Made by a program: the position numbers and the translations under genes. A DNA stretch of 46,026 nt from CAYRTV01 sp964505785 (GTDB taxonomy: Bacteria > Acidobacteriota > Aminicenantia > Aminicenantales > Aminicenantaceae), in contig CAZDJZ010000021.1 of the NCBI GenBank assembly GCA_964505785.1, positions 1-46,026 on the forward strand, in the 5' to 3' direction. Positions 24,172 to 31,979 of the stretch are shown piece after piece; position 1 is the stretch's first letter; every line of letters begins with the position of its first letter. The notes under the pieces were generated by a model that was not told the DNA's origin, made no database searches, and saw nothing but the letters and a program-made list of their open reading frames with translations.

Positions 24172-25176
24172 TCAGATTTGAGATGAGACCGCCTCCTTTA
24201 ACTCTTGTACGGTAATGGCGGCTGTTCCTTTTTTCATAACAGCCAAACCGCCGGCATAATTGGCGAGAAGAAGGGCCTCTGAGAAATCCGCACCGGAAGT
24301 CAAAGCAAGAGTAAAAACGCTGATAACCGTATCTCCCGCGCCTGTGACATCGACGATGTCGGTCGAACCGAAGATTGGGATATGAAGGGAAGGTTTATTT
24401 TTTTCAAATAATGTCATGCCGAGACAGCCCCGGGTGAGAACCACTGATTCGGCCCCGGTTTTCTGCAGCAGAAGAGATCCGGTTTCATCCAGGTCAGCCC
24501 CGTCTCCAACCGTTTCAAGATGAAGGGCGGCTGCCGCTTCCGGCTCATTGGGAGTGCAAACCGTTGGGCCGGGAAAACGCAGCAGCCGAAACCTGGAATC
24601 AAGACTTATGGGAATCCGGTTTTCCTTAAAAACTATAAAGATTTCCTGGTATATGTCTTCTTTAACGGCCATGTAATTATAATCGGAGATTATGAGTGCT
24701 TCAGCCTCATCCGCTGCCTGAATCAGCGCACGGGTCAGCTGTGATTTCAGTCCCGGATCTTCCGGAACTTTTTCTTCCTTATCGATTCGCAGTATTTGCT
24801 GTTTCCTGGTTCCCTGTTCACCGGCGAGGATACGGATCTTGGTGGGGGTCCTGAATTCCGGTTCGGTGAAAATGGTTTTTACCGGGATATCTTGATTTTC
24901 CATCAATTCCCGCACTTTAATGCCTGCATCATCATCTCCGGTTATTCCTATCGGGTTAGGTTCCGCTCCGAGGGATTTAAGATTCAGCAGGGAATTGCCG
25001 GCACCGCCGAGAGAAAAAAGGCTATCCTGATAAGAGAGGATAAGCACCGGAGCTTCCCTGGATATACGCCGGGTGTATCCGTACAAATATTCATCCAGAA
25101 TAAAGTCTCCCCAAACCGCGATTTTGCGGGAAGAGAATTTATCAATGATGGCGAGCAGTCTTTTTGTCTTTTTCAC
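24172..25176 (-). CDS. Heptose-7-phosphate kinase, PfkB/ribokinase family
   Basis: The PfkB-family kinase (334 aa from the chosen start) phosphorylates heptose 7-phosphate at C1 as the first step of ADP-heptose synthesis. Visible are AVWGDFILDEYLYG, the sugar-binding GGAGNSLLNLKSLGA, and the ATP/catalytic DVTGAGDTVISVF with the catalytic Asp. The GTG at 25176 is preferred because AGAGG lies about 4 bases upstream and the conserved domain begins about 20 residues later. Longer frames (ATG at 25239, or 25323) run into repeat DNA. It is first in the operon kinase, adenylyltransferase, heptosyltransferase, membrane methyltransferase. Confidence 0.88.
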   Translation of the reverse strand: MKKTKRLLAIIDKFSSRKIAVWGDFILDEYLYGYTRRISREAPVLILSYQDSLFSLGGAGNSLLNLKSLGAEPNPIGITGDDDAGIKVRELMENQDIPVKTIFTEPEFRTPTKIRILAGEQGTRKQQILRIDKEEKVPEDPGLKSQLTRALIQAADEAEALIISDYNYMAVKEDIYQEIFIVFKENRIPISLDSRFRLLRFPGPTVCTPNEPEAAAALHLETVGDGADLDETGSLLLQKTGAESVVLTRGCLGMTLFEKNKPSLHIPIFGSTDIVDVTGAGDTVISVFTLALTSGADFSEALLLANYAGGLAVMKKGTAAITVQELKEAVSSQI

Positions 25177-25255
25177 AGGTCCTCTGGAAGATTTTAATGA
25201 AATTTCACATAAAAAACAATCTTTATCCTGGCCTGACATATTCGTTCGAAAATGA

Positions 25256-25412
25256 CACGGCAAGTGTTGCCCTGAGCGAAGCGGCTTCCTTGTCATTGCC
25301 TGCGGATGCAGGCCGCATGCCAATATTAGACTGCTTCGCCGAATGAGACGGTTTCGTCTTTTCAGACGACGCCGTCTAAAAATTCCGTCGTTTCGTCTCT
25401 AAGGATGATGAA
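25256..25412 (+). repeat. Mosaic repeat between the heptose operon and the AsnB-like gene
   Basis: Several broken copies stand side by side: CCTGAGCGAAGCGGCTTCC, GTCATTGCCTGCGGATGCAGGCCGCATGCC, ATTAGACTGCTTCGCC-GAATGAGACGG, and then an inverted GACGCCGTCTAAAAATTCCGTCG. GACGGTTTCGTC and its inverted neighbour form a short palindrome. This fills most of the non-coding stretch 25177-25445. Confidence 0.68.
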
Positions 25413-25445
25413 CGAATTATCACTCCATGGATTATGGATGGAGAT

Positions 25446-25474
25446 TTGACAAAGCTTGGATCAGATGTTAAGAT
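25446..25474 (+). promoter_or_regulatory. Probable promoter of the AsnB-like gene
   Basis: TTGACA (25446-25451), 17 bases, TAAGAT (25469-25474). The -35 is perfect and the -10 matches 4 of 6. Transcription would start near 25481. Confidence 0.55.
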
Positions 25475-25480
25475 ATGTAT

Positions 25481-25671
25481 AGTTAAATTCCTGTAAAAAA
25501 ACAGGATAACGAAAAATGGGATATAAATTCCCGCCCTCCTGAGGCCTATTCCGGCCGCTAACGATGGTTTTTGGACATACTCTTTTTATAAAGCGGAGGG
25601 AAAGAAGCAAGGCCGGAAATATTGAAGCCTGGAGTTTATCCGATTACCAAAAAAAACAGGAGACAATTAAA
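25481..25671 (+). promoter_or_regulatory. Long 5' leader of the AsnB-like gene
   Basis: About 190 bases separate the predicted start of transcription from the ATG. They contain small pairing segments: CCTGT-AAAAAA-ACAGG (25490-25505), GGGAT-ataa-ATTCCC (about 25518-25533), and GGCC-tattcc-GGCC (about 25543-25556). No known riboswitch or T-box motif was recognised. The ribosome site AGGAG lies 9 bases before the ATG. Confidence 0.35.
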
Positions 25672-27018
25672 ATGGCGGCTATAGCAGGTATTTGTTCATC
25701 AGGACAAAGAGATTTAGTCAAGGGCATGTTGGAAAAAATGTCTCACCGCGGCGGTGAGAATATTGAAATAAAAGATGTCAACGGAGTCACAATCGGGACG
25801 AATTATTCAAAAATTCAATCTGACAGCATGTCTGTAAATAATACAAGAACCTTGGTTCGTGACGATGCCGAGGCCGGCCATCAGGCCCAGGTCCGGGTTG
25901 AAAACGGTGATGTTGTTTTAAAGCGGGACCCTCTGGGGGTAGCACCATTATACTATGGATTTAACACGGAAGACGCTCTGTGTTTCGCATCCGAGGTGAA
26001 AGCGCTGCTGGGAATTTGCAATGATATCAAACAAGTAAAGCCAGGGACTGAATTTAATGGGGAAAAAGCCAAAAAATATTTTTCACTTAATAAAAAAGAA
26101 CCGTTGGATAACAATCCGGAAACTATAGCCAGGGAATTAAAACATAGATTAAGTGATTCGGTCAAAAAAAGGATTGGAATGGGCGGAAAAGTCGGATCCT
26201 GGCTGTCCGGAGGGTTGGATTCCAGCACCATGGCTGCTTTGGCAAAAAAATACGTAGATGAACTGCATACCTTTGCGGCAGGGACTGAAGGAGCACCTGA
26301 TATTGAGTTTGCACGTATTGTTGCTGATTATATCGGTTCTAATCACCATGAGGTCATCCTTGATTTTGACAGTTTGCTGAAATTGCTTCCTGAAGTTATC
26401 TATCACTTGGAATCTTTCGACGCTTTGCTGGTCCGTTCCAGCATCATGAATTTTGCGGTCGCCAAAAAAGCCGGCGAATATTCAGATGCCGTTTTTTCCG
26501 GAGAAGGCGGTGATGAGCTTTTTGCCGGATATTCCTACCTTAAAGGATTGAGTCAAGACGAACTGGATGATGAGCTGGTGGATATTATAGGCCGTCTGCA
26601 TAATACGGCTCTTCAAAGGGTTGACCGCAGTGCTTCAGCCCATGGAACCGTTGCTCATGTTGGCTTCTTGGATCCGGACGTGGTTGATTATGCGATGCAG
26701 ATTCCGGTGGAGTATAAGATGTATGGTGATACGGAAAAATGGATTCTGCGCCGGTCTATGGACGGTGAACTTCCCGAAAGTGTTTTAGAGCGGGATAAAG
26801 CTAAATTCTGGGAGGGAGCCGGGGTTGTAAACAAGATCGCCGAATATGCGGACATGAAGGTGACAGATAAAGATTTTGAGCGGGAGAGACAGCTTAAAAA
26901 CGGCTGGGTTCTTAATTCAAAAGAAGAGCTTCTCTATTACCGTTATTTTAAAGAACATTTCGGGGAATTGGAAGATCTCTCCTGGATGGGACGCAGCAAA
27001 GGCGCCCCTGAAGTTTAA
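25672..27018 (+). CDS. Asparagine-synthetase-like protein without the glutaminase cysteine
   Basis: The 448-aa protein has the two-domain plan of AsnB: an Ntn-hydrolase-like N-terminal half (1-150) and a PP-loop ATP pyrophosphatase half with SGGLDSS (179-185) and FSGEGGDELFAGYSY. AsnB must start MCGI so that Cys becomes the N-terminal nucleophile; here the start is MAAIAGI, so glutamine hydrolysis should be absent. It could use ammonia or another amine, as beta-lactam synthetases do, or be regulatory. It is also shorter than a usual AsnB (about 550 aa). The ATG at 25672 has AGGAG upstream; a longer frame from 25564 has no homologous sequence. The gene is monocistronic. Confidence 0.85.
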   Translation: MAAIAGICSSGQRDLVKGMLEKMSHRGGENIEIKDVNGVTIGTNYSKIQSDSMSVNNTRTLVRDDAEAGHQAQVRVENGDVVLKRDPLGVAPLYYGFNTEDALCFASEVKALLGICNDIKQVKPGTEFNGEKAKKYFSLNKKEPLDNNPETIARELKHRLSDSVKKRIGMGGKVGSWLSGGLDSSTMAALAKKYVDELHTFAAGTEGAPDIEFARIVADYIGSNHHEVILDFDSLLKLLPEVIYHLESFDALLVRSSIMNFAVAKKAGEYSDAVFSGEGGDELFAGYSYLKGLSQDELDDELVDIIGRLHNTALQRVDRSASAHGTVAHVGFLDPDVVDYAMQIPVEYKMYGDTEKWILRRSMDGELPESVLERDKAKFWEGAGVVNKIAEYADMKVTDKDFERERQLKNGWVLNSKEELLYYRYFKEHFGELEDLSWMGRSKGAPEV

Positions 27019-27102
27019 ATAATAAGAAAATCAGCATGACTTCTTTCCGAACGGAGTCGTCATGTGATAGAATATGCCCTGAACGAGGAAATTGATCTCA
27101 CT

Positions 27103-27236
27103 TGTCATCCTGAGGCCTGCGTTAGCAGGCCGTGAGGATCTTATGCTGCTTCGGCAAGGAAGACGTTAACGATTTGTCTTTTGAGGCAGTCCAAGATTCT
27201 TAAGCCGCTCTGCTTTTCAGGATGAGAAGTCTGTTG
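27103..27236 (+). repeat. Mosaic repeat downstream of the AsnB-like gene
   Basis: A well-formed type with long arms: GTCATCCTGAGGCCTGC, loop GTTA, GCAGGCCGTGAGGATCTTATGCTGCTTCGG. A broken inverted copy follows (TTTGAGGCAGTCCAAGATTC ... TTCAGGATGA). An unrelated imperfect hairpin, CATGACT/AGTCGTCATG, lies at about 27035-27064. No gene is seen from 27019 to 27275. Confidence 0.72.
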
Positions 27237-27275
27237 TCATTATCTAAGGAATAATTCAATGTTTAGTGATTTCAT

Positions 27276-27968
27276 ATGAGCCAGGCGGTTGACTTTATCA
27301 TTTCAAGGCTGGAGTCTATGGCTGATCCGGAGGCTGTCTCCGGAATGGCGAAATTTGGAATCAGGGGAAAGTCCGTTTACGGAATTAGATTGCCGGAGCT
27401 GCGGCGCATGGCCCGGGAAATAGGGCATAATCACGACCTGGCTTTGGACTTATGGCAAATCAACAATCGGGAAACCCGGATCCTTGCCAGTATAATCGAC
27501 ATTCCTGATCAGGTTACAGAAAAACAGATGGAGGATTGGGTGCTGGATTTTGATTCCTGGGAAGTCTGCGATCAGTGCTGTATGAATCTATTTGAAAAAA
27601 TACCGTCGGCTTGGGAAAAGGCCGAAGAGTGGAGTTTCCGGGAGGAAGAATTTGTCAAACGGGCTGGTTTCGTGCTTATAGCCCGGCTGGCTGTCAGTGA
27701 TAAAAAAGCCGCGGATAAAAAATTTTTGAACTTTTTTCCGCACATCCGCCGTGGAGCGAATGACTCCAGAAACATGGTTAAAAAAGGAGTGAATTGGGCG
27801 CTTCGCCAGATCGGGAAACGCAATCTTCACTTAAATGCCGCAGCCTCAGACCTTGCCGAAGAATTGATTCAATCGGATTCAAAATCTGCCCGTTGGGTGG
27901 CAAGCGGCGCTTTGAGGGAGCTGCAAAGCCGGCCGGTTTTAGAGCGGCTTAAGAAGAAAAACCGCTAG
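27276..27968 (+). CDS. DNA alkylation repair protein, AlkD-like HEAT-repeat family
   Basis: The 230-aa all-helical protein belongs to the AlkD/AlkC HEAT-like fold (DNA alkylation repair enzyme family), glycosylases that remove alkylated purines without base flipping. The residues expected in the cleft are present: W95 and D99 in DSWEVCDQ, R128 in FVKRAGF and W173 in VNWALRQIGKRN. These align with W109, D113, R148 and W187 of Bacillus AlkD. The start is the ATG at 27276, with only a weak ribosome site. It is a single gene flanked by repeats on both sides. Confidence 0.88.
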   Translation: MSQAVDFIISRLESMADPEAVSGMAKFGIRGKSVYGIRLPELRRMAREIGHNHDLALDLWQINNRETRILASIIDIPDQVTEKQMEDWVLDFDSWEVCDQCCMNLFEKIPSAWEKAEEWSFREEEFVKRAGFVLIARLAVSDKKAADKKFLNFFPHIRRGANDSRNMVKKGVNWALRQIGKRNLHLNAAASDLAEELIQSDSKSARWVASGALRELQSRPVLERLKKKNR

Positions 27969-27987
27969 CCTGAACTATTCATAAAAA

Positions 27988-28016
27988 AATTGCGATGCTT
28001 TTGCAATTCTTTTTTT
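27988..28016 (+). terminator. Possible weak terminator after the AlkD-like gene
   Basis: AATTGC (27988-27993) pairs with GCAATT (28003-28008) around a 9-base loop and is followed by a run of seven T (28010-28016). The stem is short and AT-rich. Confidence 0.45.
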
Positions 28017-28114
28017 ATCAGCGATTAACATGATTTTTATTGAAAGTTCAAATGAAAAGTTTTTCATTTTCATATTTATATTATAATCGCATTTTTTTTA
28101 CTCTTCGGGCGGGG

Positions 28115-28223
28115 TCCTGAGGAGCGAAGCGACGAAGGATCTTAGACGGCGCTTGCACGAGAAGACGATTACGCTTCATGCGACGAAGCCGTCTAAGATC
28201 CTTCGTCGCTTCGCTCCTCAGGA
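28115..28223. repeat. Head-to-head pair of hairpin cores: perfect 36-bp inverted repeat
   Basis: The arm 28115-28150 (starting TCCTGAGGAGCG, ending CTTAGACGGC) is the exact reverse complement of 28188-28223, with a 37-base spacer. Each arm is itself a core copy with its own inner hairpin (GGAGCGAAGCGAC). The structure resembles a small non-autonomous element. The 319-base gap 27969-28287 holds only this, the terminator, an AT-rich hairpin (AAATGAAAA/TTTTTCATTT, about 28049-28071) and the element at 28253. Confidence 0.85.
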
Positions 28224-28252
28224 TGACAATAAATCAACGTATTGTCGTCATC

Positions 28253-28284
28253 TGCGGCAATCTCGACCCGTGAATAATTCAGGC
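28253..28284 (-). repeat. CCTGAATTATTCACGGG...TTGCCGCA element after the rlmD-like stop
   Basis: Read on the minus strand, GCCTGAATTATTCAC, GGGTCGAGATTGCCGCA starts 3 bases after the stop codon. A second copy, CCTGAATCTTTCACGGGGCTAG then ATTGCCGCA, lies at 30143-30113. Conservation over about 31 bases suggests a shared element rather than chance. Confidence 0.65.
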
Positions 28285-28287
28285 CAG

Positions 28288-29394
28288 TCAATTTTTTCCT
28301 AGCTCCACAACCGCTTCCATATGGGGAGTATGGGGAAACAAATCAAAAAGCGCCGCGCTTTTGATTTGATAATTCTTCATCTCTTGAAGATCCCGCCCCA
28401 GCAGCTTAGGGTTGCAGGATACATAGACCAGGCCTTCCGGGTTCAACTTATCCAGCCAGGGATTGATCCGGGGGTGAACGCCGCTTCGCGGCGGGTCCAT
28501 AAGCAGGACATAAGGTGAAGCGAGTTCCAGCTTGGGGAATTGCTTGTCCGGCATGATAATCGAGTCAGCATTTTTGATATCGTTTCTGATTAGGTTTTTC
28601 TTCCCTGCCTCTATAGCTGGAGCATAATTCTCAGCCAGAGTGACATGTTGGAAAAAAGGTGCGTTTATGATTCCAAACGTTCCAGCGCCTGAATATAAAT
28701 CATAAAGCCGGGTATCCTTCCCGGAATATTTGATCAGCAGCTCCCGGCAGTAGGCCAGAAGGCGCTCCGCCATATCGTGGTTAACCTGGGAAAAACCTTG
28801 AACCGGGTAAAAAAAGCTCCGGCCCAAGTATTCTTCCTTAAGATAGGATCGATCCTTGAGTACGAAATATTCTTCGGAAACACTGACATTGCGGTTATGC
28901 GGGATAAGAGTTACAAGGACGTTATTTGCGGTGGTTGATTCAGCGAATTCCTGCACCTGAAAAATGCCGTCCTGGAGCTGTTTGGATTTCTGATTTAAAA
29001 CAATCGAAACCGAAGAATCACCGGGCGGAGTGCGGATAACGGCATAGCAAAACGTGCCGAAACGCCTTCGGACATCGAAATAAAAAACATCATCAAAAAA
29101 TTTCCTGACTTCTTTCAGTAAATCATTCAGCCGCTGGGTGGAAATAACGCAATTGTCTATATCCACCATCCGGTCCCAGTGCCCTTTTTCCCGCAGCCCT
29201 AATCCACCGGCATGAAAAACAAAATCCATCCGGGACCGGTAATGATATGGCTCGCCGGAAAAAACCCGGATATCCTCATATTGGAGATATTCTCTCAAAA
29301 CATCCAGCTTCCTATCCACCTGCTCGGAATAAGGAATATCCTGGTAAGCGCAGCCTCCGCACCGGCCGAAGTACGGGCAGCGCGGACCGGTCAT
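28288..29394 (-). CDS. RlmD/TrmA-family RNA (uracil-5-)-methyltransferase
   Basis: The 368-aa SAM-dependent enzyme should methylate C5 of a uridine in rRNA or tRNA. The N-terminus has the Fe-S motif CPYFGRCGGCAYQ (CxxxxxCGGC). The SAM-binding core shows YDLYSGAGTFGI, LLMDPPRSGVHP and the catalytic-cysteine motif YVSCNP. The TRAM domain seen in RlmD is lacking, so the exact target is open. The start is the ATG at 29394, inside the TGA region of the preceding HAD gene (ATGA, 4-base overlap); the longer frame to 29514 only overlaps that gene. Confidence 0.88.
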   Translation of the reverse strand: MTGPRCPYFGRCGGCAYQDIPYSEQVDRKLDVLREYLQYEDIRVFSGEPYHYRSRMDFVFHAGGLGLREKGHWDRMVDIDNCVISTQRLNDLLKEVRKFFDDVFYFDVRRRFGTFCYAVIRTPPGDSSVSIVLNQKSKQLQDGIFQVQEFAESTTANNVLVTLIPHNRNVSVSEEYFVLKDRSYLKEEYLGRSFFYPVQGFSQVNHDMAERLLAYCRELLIKYSGKDTRLYDLYSGAGTFGIINAPFFQHVTLAENYAPAIEAGKKNLIRNDIKNADSIIMPDKQFPKLELASPYVLLMDPPRSGVHPRINPWLDKLNPEGLVYVSCNPKLLGRDLQEMKNYQIKSAALFDLFPHTPHMEAVVELGKN

Positions 29395-30065
29395 GTCAAA
29401 ATATCCTTGATTTGCTGAAGGCTGTTTATCCGGAAACTCGATGCGGCTTTTCGCCTGTGGTCTGAGCTTAAATGGCCGGAATGATAATGGGTCATGTTTC
29501 TTCCGTAAACGCAAAAGATGGTCTGAATTCCCAGTTCCCGGGCAGGAAGAATGTCCTGAACCGGATTATCGCCGACTGAAAACGATTTTCCCGGGTTCCC
29601 CTGGAATTCATGCAAGCCCTTCTCGAAGTGATGCCCTTCAGATTTGAGAGCCTTGACGGTATCACTCCCAATGATCATATCAAAAAGGGAAGAAAGGCCG
29701 AGGTGTCCCATCCGCAGGCGGATAACAGGAGTCACGGCGTTGGTGGTCAGTATATTGATGAAACCCTTGTTCTTGGAAAAGGATAAAATTTCCCTGGCTC
29801 CGGGGACAAGGGACAAATGGGTCAGATTCTCCGATTGTGCCTTTTGCCAATCTATCTCGAGTTTCATGCCATGCCGGGTGTAATCATGCCATTCCCAGGT
29901 TTTTTCCAGGCCTCCAAGATAATCCTGAAATAACCGGACTGCATCGGGCAGAGTTGTTCCTTTCTTGTGGGCCAGTTCTTTCTCCATGAAACGGCAGACC
30001 GCGCTGTCCATACGGGATTCATCCACTAGAGTCCCTGTCCAGTCCCAGAAAATCAATCGATTCAT
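29391..30065 (-). CDS. HAD-family hydrolase
   Basis: The 224-aa Rossmann-like phosphatase has motif I FWDWTGTLVDES (D8, with T10 where most phosphatases have the second Asp), a helical cap (about 20-90), ILTTNAV as motif II, and GDNPVQDILPARELGIQTIFV-type motif IV. It resembles phosphoglycolate-phosphatase-like or phosphonatase-like HADs. DxT instead of DxD may alter leaving-group protonation. The substrate is unknown. It is translationally coupled to the downstream RNA methyltransferase through an ATGA overlap. Confidence 0.85.
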   Translation of the reverse strand: MNRLIFWDWTGTLVDESRMDSAVCRFMEKELAHKKGTTLPDAVRLFQDYLGGLEKTWEWHDYTRHGMKLEIDWQKAQSENLTHLSLVPGAREILSFSKNKGFINILTTNAVTPVIRLRMGHLGLSSLFDMIIGSDTVKALKSEGHHFEKGLHEFQGNPGKSFSVGDNPVQDILPARELGIQTIFCVYGRNMTHYHSGHLSSDHRRKAASSFRINSLQQIKDILT

Positions 30066-30112
30066 TCTTTTTTCTTCCTGCTTATTTTACCTGATGCCCT
30101 GTGCCTCATATA

Positions 30113-30143
30113 TGCGGCAATCTAGCCCCGTGAAAGATTCAGG
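30113..30143 (-). repeat. Second copy of the CCTGAAT...TTGCCGCA element
   Basis: See the copy at 28253-28284. The minus-strand sequence begins CCTGAATCTTTCACGGG and ends ATTGCCGCA. It lies in the 229-base gap between the TspO gene and the HAD gene, which contains no gene. Confidence 0.6.
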
Positions 30144-30220
30144 TAAGCCATCCATTTTACCGGATTTGAAACTGCGGGGCAATCTTGATGACAAGCTTCA
30201 TGTCATTCAATGCCATGCAG

Positions 30221-30276
30221 AAAGGTTTCTGTCATACAGAAGCCTTTGGAGAGTCTGTGAGGCTCTGACAGAGCCT
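30221..30276. other. Two adjacent hairpins downstream of tspO
   Basis: AAAGGTTTCTG (30221-30231) pairs with CAGAAGCCTTT (30237-30247), with one G-T pair. AGGCTCT (30260-30266) pairs with AGAGCCT (30270-30276) around GAC, followed on the plus strand by TTTC. No long T-run follows on either strand, so they may be processing or attenuation structures. Confidence 0.4.
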
Positions 30277-30294
30277 TTTCATATAGAAGAAGGA

Positions 30295-30783
30295 TCAAGA
30301 ATTCAAAAGCCAAATAGAAAGATTCAGTGCCGCAGCAAAAGTCACCCAGAGAAGATAAAGAATTTGAAGATAAGCCGCGACAGGTGAAATCTTACGGAAT
30401 TTCAAAATCATCAGCCAAATAACCAGCCACAAAACCGCGATTTCCACAAATGCCCAGAACAGCCAATGCAGCCCGAAGAAAAGAATCGACCACAGGGCAT
30501 TGAGACTTAGCTGGAAAAAGAAAATCCGGAGAGCGGACTTGACTTTGGTGTATCTCCAGCCTTTCCGCCAAATCAAATAAGCCGATATGCCCATAAGTGT
30601 GTATAACGTAATCCAGACCGGACCGAACAGCCAGCTTGGCGGCGTAAACGCAGGTTTTGTCAGCTCCGGGTACCAGCTGTCCACGGAGCCGGCGGTAAAA
30701 ACGGATCCAATGATTCCGGCTAATTGTGATAAGATAATGAACCCGATGAGAACCAAAATATTTTTAGTTGAAGATGCGGCCAT
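30295..30783 (-). CDS. tspO: TspO/MBR family membrane protein
   Basis: The 162-aa protein has five predicted membrane helices. TspO signatures are present: SWYPELTKPAFTPPSWLFGPVWITLYTLMG between helices 1 and 2, FQLSLNALWSILFFG, and LLWVTFAAALNLSIW in the last helix. Bacterial TspO binds porphyrins and is linked to oxidative stress and tetrapyrrole handling. It is a single gene flanked by repeats. Confidence 0.93.
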   Translation of the reverse strand: MAASSTKNILVLIGFIILSQLAGIIGSVFTAGSVDSWYPELTKPAFTPPSWLFGPVWITLYTLMGISAYLIWRKGWRYTKVKSALRIFFFQLSLNALWSILFFGLHWLFWAFVEIAVLWLVIWLMILKFRKISPVAAYLQILYLLWVTFAAALNLSIWLLNS

Positions 30784-30869
30784 GGCTTATTCTCCCGGAT
30801 TTTATTGTGATTGTCTTCATATTATGCCCGGAACTAGATGGGAAGGCAAATCTGCATGAAACCTTGTTT

Positions 30870-31056
30870 GTCATTCCCGGAGCAAAGCGGCGGGAATCTT
30901 AGACGGCCTCGTTTTTCATTGTCATCCCATGAGGCCTGCGGCAGCAGGCCAAAGGATGCTCAACGGGCGGCGTTTTTGGAATCGGCTCTGACTCATCCGG
31001 ACGAAGCAGATGGGGATCCTTTGTCGCTGCGCTCCTCACAGAATGACATTGGCTTG
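30870..31056 (+). repeat. Mosaic repeat between tspO and the cytochrome gene
   Basis: A core with GTCATTCCCGG, CGGGAATCTTAGACGGCCTCG (30870-30912) is followed by a type with GAGGCCTGCGGCAGCAGGCC (about 30942-30961). An inverted core comes next (GATCCTTTGTCGCTGCGCTCCTCACAGAATGACA, 31016-31049). Three copies thus fill the 317-base gap 30784-31100. Confidence 0.72.
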
Positions 31057-31100
31057 TCATTTAATAAGTGATATGTCATGATAAAAATAAAGGCATTCCA

Positions 31101-31961
31101 ATGAATCCATTAATCAATACAATCCTATCAGGCATATTTCTTCTTCTAGGCGCGGTTGTCGTTTTCGCCATGATGTCGGTCATGGGCAAGCGGGAAACCC
31201 CAAATCAGAAGATTTATACCAGAATCCACAGATATATGGGCTGGATTTTCGCCGCCGTTTATATCTTCATGGCGGTGATTATGCTGCTGCGGATGGATCA
31301 ATACTGGGAGGAACCCTCATCGAGAGTCAATTTGCATATTTCCCTGGCGATTTTATTATTTATGCTGCTGCTGATTAAAATTCTTATTCCCCGGCTTTTC
31401 CCAAAAATGCGAAAATACATGTTTTCTTTTGGGATCGGTGTTTTTTTAACTGCATTCATTATGGTTATGAGTACCGGGGGATACTATGCTATGCGTAAAA
31501 TTGAAAAATTACCGTATATATCCCATGCAGAATTGTCTCAGCACATGATGGATTTGGAATTAGGCCGCGAACTTTTTATTCAGGAATGTTCTTCTTGTCA
31601 TATGCTGAAGGAAATTATGTTGCCGAGAAGCCCGGAATCCTGGGAACAGGTAGTCAATGAAATGCTGGCTTTGGCTGATCCGCGTATTTCCAGTGCTGAG
31701 GCGGGACAGATCCTTCATTACCTGGTCAATACTCATATCCCTGAAAAAATGCCGGCCCCAAAGGAAGCGGATTTAGCCGCTCAGCATTGCCTGCCGTGCC
31801 ATGAGGCGAAAATGATTTATGATCAGCGCTACAGCCGCAAGGGCTGGGAAGAAGTTGTCAAAAAAATGCACGAGTATGATCCGGATATTGTTCCTTTAGA
31901 TAAAATCGATCAGATTGTGGATTATTTAATGGAGAACCAGCCGGCCCGGAACGGCAATTAA
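31101..31961 (+). CDS. Membrane-anchored diheme cytochrome c
   Basis: The 286-aa protein has four hydrophobic helices in its first 135 residues, followed by two c-type heme sites, CSSCH (C163-H167) and CLPCH (C230-H234), in a soluble domain that must lie in the periplasm. The membrane part contains histidines (RIHRYMG, VNLHISL) that could bind heme b, suggesting a small quinol-linked electron-transfer unit; this is inference. The ATG at 31101 is chosen; the frame extends to 31068 with no ribosome site. No other cytochrome gene is nearby. Confidence 0.82.
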   Translation: MNPLINTILSGIFLLLGAVVVFAMMSVMGKRETPNQKIYTRIHRYMGWIFAAVYIFMAVIMLLRMDQYWEEPSSRVNLHISLAILLFMLLLIKILIPRLFPKMRKYMFSFGIGVFLTAFIMVMSTGGYYAMRKIEKLPYISHAELSQHMMDLELGRELFIQECSSCHMLKEIMLPRSPESWEQVVNEMLALADPRISSAEAGQILHYLVNTHIPEKMPAPKEADLAAQHCLPCHEAKMIYDQRYSRKGWEEVVKKMHEYDPDIVPLDKIDQIVDYLMENQPARNGN

Positions 31962-31979
31962 TGACCCGCTTTGTCATCC

